Shown here: piece after piece, positions 59,059 to 64,000 of the stretch
Layout of the letters: each line of letters begins with the position of its first letter
Numbering within the stretch: the stretch's first letter is position 1
Source: Shewanella litoralis
Lineage (GTDB): Bacteria; Pseudomonadota; Gammaproteobacteria; Enterobacterales; Shewanellaceae
DNA length: 64,000 nucleotides
Direction: 5' to 3'
Assembly (NCBI RefSeq): GCF_009828585.1
Contig: NZ_WSRZ01000005.1
Coordinates: forward strand, 62,001-126,000
The notes under the pieces: model-generated
Told to the model about the DNA's origin: nothing
What the model saw: the letters and a program-made list of their open reading frames with translations, nothing else
The model's database searches: none
Position numbers and translations under genes: made by a program

Positions 59059-59625
59059 TTAGTGACAGCCGCAGCCACCATTGCCATCACAACCTGGCTT
59101 CTCTGTTCCACAAGAACCGTGTTCATGGTCGTGATCATGTCCGTGGCTTCCACAACCGCCTTCGGCATGAATATGTCCATGAGCTAGCTCTTCTGCAGTA
59201 GCTTCACGCACAGCAATAACTTCAACGCTAAAGTGTAATGATTGACCTGCTAGTGGATGATTTCCATCAACAACGATTACGTCATCTTTAACTTCAGTCA
59301 CTTGAACTGGACGCTGTCCTAGCTCTGTTTCAGCAATAAAGCGCATACCTGGAATAATGTCTTCTATGTCACCAAAAGCACTCACTGGCACTTCTTGCTT
59401 TAGGCCTGGATGGTATTCACCATAGCCTTGAGCGGCAGGAATGTTAGCATCGACTTTTTCGCCTGCAGTTTTACCTTCAAGCACTGATTCGAGACCAGGA
59501 ATTAAGTTTTCGGTTCCGTGTAAGTAAACCATCGGTTCACCTTCAAATGAACTTTCAATTAATTCACCTTGCTCATCAGATAAGCGGTAATGAATGGTAA
59601 CCGCTGCATGTTTTGTAATTTTCAT
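59059..59625 (-). CDS. slyD: FKBP-type peptidyl-prolyl isomerase SlyD
   Basis: A cytoplasmic prolyl isomerase and chaperone that also binds nickel and supports hydrogenase maturation. The FKBP domain (about 1-70 and 130-150) surrounds the inserted IF domain. The C-terminal 40 residues are rich in His, Cys, Asp and Gly (for example Gly-Cys-Gly-Ser-His-Gly-His-Asp-His-Asp-His), the metal-binding tail typical of SlyD. I start at the ATG at 59625, which has GGAGG six bases upstream; an in-frame ATG at 59655 adds ten residues. Confidence 0.93.
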   Translation of the reverse strand: MKITKHAAVTIHYRLSDEQGELIESSFEGEPMVYLHGTENLIPGLESVLEGKTAGEKVDANIPAAQGYGEYHPGLKQEVPVSAFGDIEDIIPGMRFIAETELGQRPVQVTEVKDDVIVVDGNHPLAGQSLHFSVEVIAVREATAEELAHGHIHAEGGCGSHGHDHDHEHGSCGTEKPGCDGNGGCGCH

Positions 59626-59655
59626 ATCGCCTCCAATTCGTGATGTGCGCATCAT

Positions 59656-60147
59656 ACCGTACTTTATAAGGCGTCTGCGATGACAAACATCAGTTTTTGC
59701 TTATTCAATCACAGCTTTTTATGTTTTGTAGATGACTTGTTAAAATGAAAACTTCGATGTTGAAAATAAATCAGCTTAGCAAACTGGTTTGTCTCGCTAT
59801 GGTGTCTCCGTGCTGACATGGCTAAAAAGTAATTTACCGATGAAGATTATTTTTTTGAAATTTTAACCTATTGCATTGGAAATAAAGTGTTTTATTTTTT
59901 CATTATTGTAAGTGACGTGAACGTAAACAGTGATTTTATGAGGAAATTATCGCTGATTTGCAGGTAATTTAAAATTAAGAAATTTAAAATTAATATAAAT
60001 CAACTCACTTGTTAAAATAACTTGGAAATAAACTGTAAGCAGGGGTTGACAAGACTGGGCAAAAAAAGCAATTCTGTTACCTAATGTGTATCAGCTAATT
60101 CGGCAACTTACTTTGGTATGTTGCCAAAAGAAACAAGAGATTATCAG
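59656..60147. promoter_or_regulatory. slyD-thrL intergenic region
   Basis: About 490 AT-rich bases between the divergent slyD and thr operons, carrying both promoters. A short palindrome TGATGTGCGCATCA lies at about 59640-59653, just upstream of the slyD start. I see no gene, no repeat family and no clear operator for thr; attenuation is the visible control. Confidence 0.45.
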
Positions 60148-60219
60148 ATGTCTACCCTAATGCTCGTTGTAATTACTACCATTACAACCACCACTATTAC
60201 CATAGTGGGGGCGGGCTGA
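60148..60219 (+). CDS. thrL: thr operon leader peptide
   Basis: A 23-codon frame that starts MSTLMLVVITTITTTTITI and ends Val-Gly-Ala-Gly before TGA. It has eight threonines and five isoleucines, as expected for control by both charged tRNA-Thr and tRNA-Ile. It lies directly before the attenuator and 118 bases before thrA, the same arrangement as E. coli thrL. Confidence 0.93.
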   Translation: MSTLMLVVITTITTTTITIVGAG

Positions 60220-60246
60220 TTACACCCTAAAAGATTTGCACAACAG

Positions 60247-60278
60247 GCCCGCTTCCCACAACAGAAGCGGGCTTTTTT
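60247..60278 (+). terminator. thr operon attenuator terminator
   Basis: GCCCGCTTC (60247-60255) pairs with GAAGCGGGC (60264-60272) around an eight-base loop, followed by six T residues. The 5' arm also complements GCGGGC at the end of the leader peptide frame (60211-60216), giving the competing antiterminator. Confidence 0.93.
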
Positions 60279-60337
60279 GTTTTTAATTCATATATATTAA
60301 ATTAATGTCGTCATTGTTTGGTGACAGGGAGAAGTAA

Positions 60338-62806
60338 ATGAAGGTAATGAAATTTGGCGGAACGTCACTGGCGAATTGGTCTCGTTTTTCAATGGCAGCA
60401 GATATTATTGCAGATTCTTCATTAGCGGAGCCTGTTGCTACAGTACTTTCAGCTCCTGCAACTGTAACAAATGCCTTACTAGAAATGGTTGACCTTGCGG
60501 TGAGCCAACAAGATTATCAACCTGTTTTAGACCATATCAATCAGGTATTTAATAGCTTGTTTAGCGACGCGTCAGAATCATTATTGAATAAGCAGCAGTA
60601 CGAGTTGTTAGTTGCGAAGTTAGCGGCGCAAATGCACGTTTGGCAAGACAAATTACATGGGGTTCAGTTGCTGGCTGAATGTCCTGACAGTGTGCGAGCT
60701 CAAATTGTCGTAACGGGTGAGCGTTTGTCTGCTGCGCTGATGGAACAAGTCATGTTAGCAAAGGGCCTTACTTCGGCGCAATTAGATCCTGTGGCACTGT
60801 TTTTGGGGCATGGCCAACCTTTAGAGTCGGTTGTTGATATCGGCGTGAGTAAACCTCGTTTCGCGGTCCTGCCGCTAGATCAATATCGTGTATGGGTGAT
60901 GCCTGGTTTTACTGCCGCAGATGCACACGGTAATGTGGTGACATTAGGGCGTAATGGCTCAGATTATTCTGCAGCTGTACTGGCTGCGTGTTTAGATGCG
61001 TCAAGCTGTGAGATTTGGACTGATGTCGATGGGGTGTATAACACTGACCCTCGTGTCGTCGCTGATGCAAAACTGTTATCGCAATTAAGTTATCAAGAAG
61101 CGATGGAGCTATCTTATTTTGGCGCGAAAGTATTGCACCCCAAAACAATTGCGCCGATTGCGCAGTATCATATTCCTTGTTACATCAAAAATAGCTTCAA
61201 TCCATCAGCTCCAGGGACCTTAGTGTCAAATGAAGCTGACCAAACAGGTTTACAAGTTAAAGCGATTTCGAACTTAGATAATCAAACCATGTTTAACGTG
61301 TCAGGTCCTGGAATGAAGGGCATGGTAGGAATGGCGAGTCGTACGTTAGCCGCTATCTCTCGCAGCGGTATTTCAGTGTCATTGATTACCCAAAGCTCGT
61401 CTGAATACAGCATCAGTTTCTGTGTGGCGACGCATGAAGCACACAAAGCGAAATGGGCCTTAGAACAAGAGTTTGAGCTTGAAATCAAAAATGAATTGCT
61501 CGAACCCATCGAACAACGCCAAGACTTGTCGATAGTGTCACTTATTGGTGATGGGATGAAAACCCATAAAGGGGTTGCGGCTAAGTTTTTTAGTGCCTTA
61601 GCGAAAGCTAGCGTTAACATTGTTGCCATTGCTCAAGGGTCATCTGAGCGCTCTATCTCAACGGTTATCCAGCAAAAAAAGACCAAGCATGCAATTGGTG
61701 CGTGTCATCAAGCCTTTTTTGATGTGCAACAATATCTCGATGTGTTTTTAGTGGGCAGTGGCAATGTTGGGGCTGGATTACTCGATCAAATAAAGCAACA
61801 AACTGCCATGTTAAAAGAGCAACATATCAGTATTCGAGTTTGTGGTATTGCCAACTCGCGCCAAATGTTACTCAATAGTGAAGGTATCGAACTGAGCGAA
61901 TGGCAAGCATTACTGGTTGAAAAAGGCCAGGATTATGACTTAGCTAAGTTACTTGAGTGGGGCCAAGAACAACAATTACTTAATCCTGTATTGGTCGATT
62001 GTACTTCAAGTGAGCTGGTGTCTGACCGCTACCTTGATGTGATGAATGCCGGTTTTCATGTAGTGACACCTAACAAAAAATCGAACACTCGCGATTATGC
62101 TTATTATCAGGCTCTGCGCCAAACAGCGTTAACACAACGTCGTCAATTTTTATACGAAACGACTGTTGGTGCAGGTTTGCCGGTTATCGATAACTTGAAA
62201 AAATTACTTTACGCAGGCGATAAACTGCATAAGTTTAACGGCATTCTTTCGGGTTCTTTATCGTACATTTTTGGTATGCTCGATGAGGGAATGAGTTTAT
62301 CTGAGGCAACAACAATTGCCCGAGAGAAATGCTTTACTGAGCCCGATCCGCGTGATGATTTAAGTGGTATGGATGTGGCGCGCAAGGTGTTAATTCTTGC
62401 CCGTGAAGTAGGCTTACCACTAGAGTTGTCTGATATTAATGTTGAATCAGTATTACCGGCAACATTTGATGACTCTGGCGATGTCGGTCAGTTTATGGCT
62501 AATCTTCCATCATTAGATGCACAGATCTCTGAGCGTGTCGCTGCAGCTAAAGCTCAAGGTAAAGTTCTGCGCTATGTCGGTCAAATTGATGAAGGCCAAT
62601 GTTATGTGAGAATTGTAGAGGTTGATGCGACCGATCCTTTATACAGTGTAAAAGGCGGCGAAAATGCGCTGGCATTTTATAGCCGCTATTATCAGCCAAT
62701 CCCATTTGTGCTTAGAGGTTATGGTGCCGGTACAGCGGTCACTGCCGCAGGTGCATTTGCTGATGTATTAAGAACATTAAATTGGACTCGTGAGGTTGGG
62801 CTATGA
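60338..62806 (+). CDS. thrA: Bifunctional aspartokinase I / homoserine dehydrogenase I
   Basis: Catalyses the first and third steps from aspartate to threonine. The kinase domain (about 1-290) begins Met-Lys-Phe-Gly-Gly-Thr-Ser; two ACT regulatory domains (about 310-450) follow; the homoserine dehydrogenase (about 460-822) has the NAD site Val-Gly-Ser-Gly-Asn-Val-Gly and Thr-Pro-Asn-Lys-Lys, plus Glu-Thr-Thr-Val-Gly-Ala-Gly-Leu-Pro. The length of 822 is near E. coli (820). It overlaps thrB by four bases (ATGA). Confidence 0.97.
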   Translation: MKVMKFGGTSLANWSRFSMAADIIADSSLAEPVATVLSAPATVTNALLEMVDLAVSQQDYQPVLDHINQVFNSLFSDASESLLNKQQYELLVAKLAAQMHVWQDKLHGVQLLAECPDSVRAQIVVTGERLSAALMEQVMLAKGLTSAQLDPVALFLGHGQPLESVVDIGVSKPRFAVLPLDQYRVWVMPGFTAADAHGNVVTLGRNGSDYSAAVLAACLDASSCEIWTDVDGVYNTDPRVVADAKLLSQLSYQEAMELSYFGAKVLHPKTIAPIAQYHIPCYIKNSFNPSAPGTLVSNEADQTGLQVKAISNLDNQTMFNVSGPGMKGMVGMASRTLAAISRSGISVSLITQSSSEYSISFCVATHEAHKAKWALEQEFELEIKNELLEPIEQRQDLSIVSLIGDGMKTHKGVAAKFFSALAKASVNIVAIAQGSSERSISTVIQQKKTKHAIGACHQAFFDVQQYLDVFLVGSGNVGAGLLDQIKQQTAMLKEQHISIRVCGIANSRQMLLNSEGIELSEWQALLVEKGQDYDLAKLLEWGQEQQLLNPVLVDCTSSELVSDRYLDVMNAGFHVVTPNKKSNTRDYAYYQALRQTALTQRRQFLYETTVGAGLPVIDNLKKLLYAGDKLHKFNGILSGSLSYIFGMLDEGMSLSEATTIAREKCFTEPDPRDDLSGMDVARKVLILAREVGLPLELSDINVESVLPATFDDSGDVGQFMANLPSLDAQISERVAAAKAQGKVLRYVGQIDEGQCYVRIVEVDATDPLYSVKGGENALAFYSRYYQPIPFVLRGYGAGTAVTAAGAFADVLRTLNWTREVGL

Positions 62807-63762
62807 ATCAAGCGGTAAATGTCAGTCAAGAAGTGCTTACCGTGTATGCTCCAGCGTCAATGGGTAATGTGGGTGTAGGATTTGATTTATTGGGTGCCGC
62901 TTTAGCCCCTATAGATGGCTCACTGTTAGGTGACAGAGTCATGATCAGTGCGGCAGATTCTGGGGTTAATTTTAACCAAGTAGGGGAGTGGGCACATAAG
63001 TTACCCGCTGAAGGTAAGGATAATATCGTTTACCAATGTGCTGAGTTTTTTCTCTACAAGCTTGACCGTAAAGATGGCGTGAACATTAGTTTAGAAAAAA
63101 ACCTTCCAGTTGGCAGTGGGCTAGGTTCTAGTGCAAGCTCGGTCGTTGCAGCGCTGTATGCCTTAAATGAACATTTTGGTAACCCCTTCGATCAACAAGC
63201 CTTACTTGGATTAATGGGTGAATTTGAAGGTAAAATTTCCGGTAGTGTTCATTACGATAACGTTGCCCCCTGTTACTTGGGTGGTATGCAATTAATGCTT
63301 AATGCAAAAGACAAAGCATGCGCCGCAATCCCAAGTTTTGATAATTGGTATTGGGTGGTTGCTTATCCTGGTATTTCTTTATCTACCGCTAAAATGCGGG
63401 ACTTATTACCCGCGCAATATGATAAAGCGGTCGCCATTGATTTTGGCCGCTATTTAAGCGCTTTTGTACATGCCAGTTATCAACAAGATGCTCCATTAGC
63501 GATTGAAATGCTTAAAGATGTATTAGCTGAACCCTATCGTGCGGCAGCTATTCCTGGATACACAGATGCGCGATCGGCACTCGCTGAATTGGGTATGCTA
63601 ACGACTGGTATATCCGGAAGTGGCCCTACTTTGTTTAGTGTAACCGATGACCTAGCTACCGCTGAAAAAGCCAAAGAATGGTTACTCAAGCACTATATTT
63701 CACAGGCTGGCGGTTTTGCCCATGTGTGTAAATTAGACCAGTTAGGTACCCGCTGCGTGTAA
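62803..63762 (+). CDS. thrB: Homoserine kinase
   Basis: Phosphorylates homoserine with ATP. A GHMP-family kinase of 319 residues, with the ATP loop [13 protein letters not shown] near 101-113 and the C-terminal Gly-Ile-Ser-Gly-Ser-Gly-Pro-Thr motif near 267-274. Translationally coupled to thrA. Confidence 0.97.
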   Translation: MNQAVNVSQEVLTVYAPASMGNVGVGFDLLGAALAPIDGSLLGDRVMISAADSGVNFNQVGEWAHKLPAEGKDNIVYQCAEFFLYKLDRKDGVNISLEKNLPVGSGLGSSASSVVAALYALNEHFGNPFDQQALLGLMGEFEGKISGSVHYDNVAPCYLGGMQLMLNAKDKACAAIPSFDNWYWVVAYPGISLSTAKMRDLLPAQYDKAVAIDFGRYLSAFVHASYQQDAPLAIEMLKDVLAEPYRAAAIPGYTDARSALAELGMLTTGISGSGPTLFSVTDDLATAEKAKEWLLKHYISQAGGFAHVCKLDQLGTRCV

Positions 63763-63805
63763 GCGCATCAAACATTATTTATTTGAAATTGAAAAGGCAG
63801 TCGTA

Positions 63806-64000
63806 ATGGAATTATATAATTTAAAACACCCATCGCAGGTAGTAAATTTCAGCCAAGCAGTACAGCTGGGGTTAGGCAAAGACAGAGGGTTGTTTTTCCC
63901 AAAGACCATTCCGGTATTAGCGGATGTCGATGCTTTGTTGGCGTTACCTTTTGCTGAGCGCAGTAAAAAAGTGTTGGGTGCTTGGTTAGCCGAAGAATTA
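63806..64000 (+). CDS. thrC: Threonine synthase, N-terminal part only
   Basis: The first 65 codons of thrC run off the right edge. The ATG at 63806 starts Met-Glu-Leu-Tyr-Asn-Leu-Lys-His-Pro, and Gly-Leu-Gly-Lys-Asp-Arg-Gly-Leu-Phe-Phe-Pro follows near 30-40, typical of E. coli-type threonine synthase. The pyridoxal-phosphate lysine lies outside the window. Third gene of thrLABC, 43 bases after thrB. Confidence 0.93.
   Translation, partial: MELYNLKHPSQVVNFSQAVQLGLGKDRGLFFPKTIPVLADVDALLALPFAERSKKVLGAWLAEEL

Overview
The window looks like a chromosomal segment of a Shewanella-type gammaproteobacterium. The gene content and order match that genus as I remember it: gltD-gltB / yhcC-hptA, oxyR, a membrane class III adenylate cyclase, mutH / rppH-ptsP, nhaA-nhaR, nadB / rpoE-rseABC-lepA-lepB-rnc-era-recO-pdxJ-acpS, ffh-rpsP-rimM-trmD-rplS-aroF-tyrA, pheA-raiA, and thrABC. 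A stand-alone Hpt protein sits where Escherichia coli has arcB, which is a Shewanella trait. There are no rRNA, tRNA, CRISPR, prophage or complete insertion-sequence signals. Most of the window is core housekeeping DNA.

Layout. (1) 1-10008, all minus strand: a closely packed cassette read from a TonB-dependent receptor through a TVP38-membrane/flavin-disulfide-oxidoreductase fusion, a DUF547 protein, a YnjBCD-type ABC importer, a YnjF-type CDP-alcohol phosphatidyltransferase and the start of a probable sterol-desaturase-family protein. This is the least understood part. A DoxX-like gene diverges from it and a PilZ (YcgR-like) gene follows. (2) 11.6-22.9 kb: glutamate synthase (gltBD), divergent yhcC-hptA, a roughly 316-bp MITE-like repeat, oxyR, an adenylate cyclase (cyaC-like) and mutH. 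(3) 22.9-23.9 kb: a 1-kb gene-free interval rich in DnaA boxes between mutH and rppH, the same place as the E. coli DnaA-reactivating site DARS2. (4) 24-32 kb: rppH-ptsP, a TSUP transporter, thyA, an nhaA gene broken by an in-frame TAA, a small exported protein, nhaR and sdhE-ygfX. (5) 32-45 kb: nadB, then the sigma-E operon with a recognisable sigma-E promoter, running into lepA, lepB-rnc-era-recO and pdxJ-acpS. (6) 44-50.5 kb: corB and ypjD homologues opposite ffh and the rpsP-rimM-trmD-rplS operon. (7) 50.8-56.3 kb: aromatic amino acid synthesis. aroF-tyrA is convergent with pheA, which has a phenylalanine-rich leader peptide and attenuator and an unusual third, DAHP-synthase-like domain; raiA follows. 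(8) 56.7-59.6 kb: cytochrome b561, cytochrome c', trpR, a small membrane protein and slyD. (9) 60.1-64 kb: the threonine operon with its leader peptide and attenuator, cut by the window end inside thrC.

Working together: gltBD makes glutamate; aroF, tyrA and pheA cover the first step and both terminal branches of aromatic amino acid synthesis; thrABC turns aspartate into threonine. Two operons (pheA, thrABC) carry classic translation-coupled attenuators. The envelope-stress regulators (RpoE/RseABC) are followed by signal peptidase, RNase III and Era, all growth-essential functions. The most interesting points are the uncharacterised receptor/reductase/YnjBCDF cassette, the degenerate DAHP-synthase domain on PheA, the DARS2-like DnaA-box region, and the nonsense codon in nhaA.
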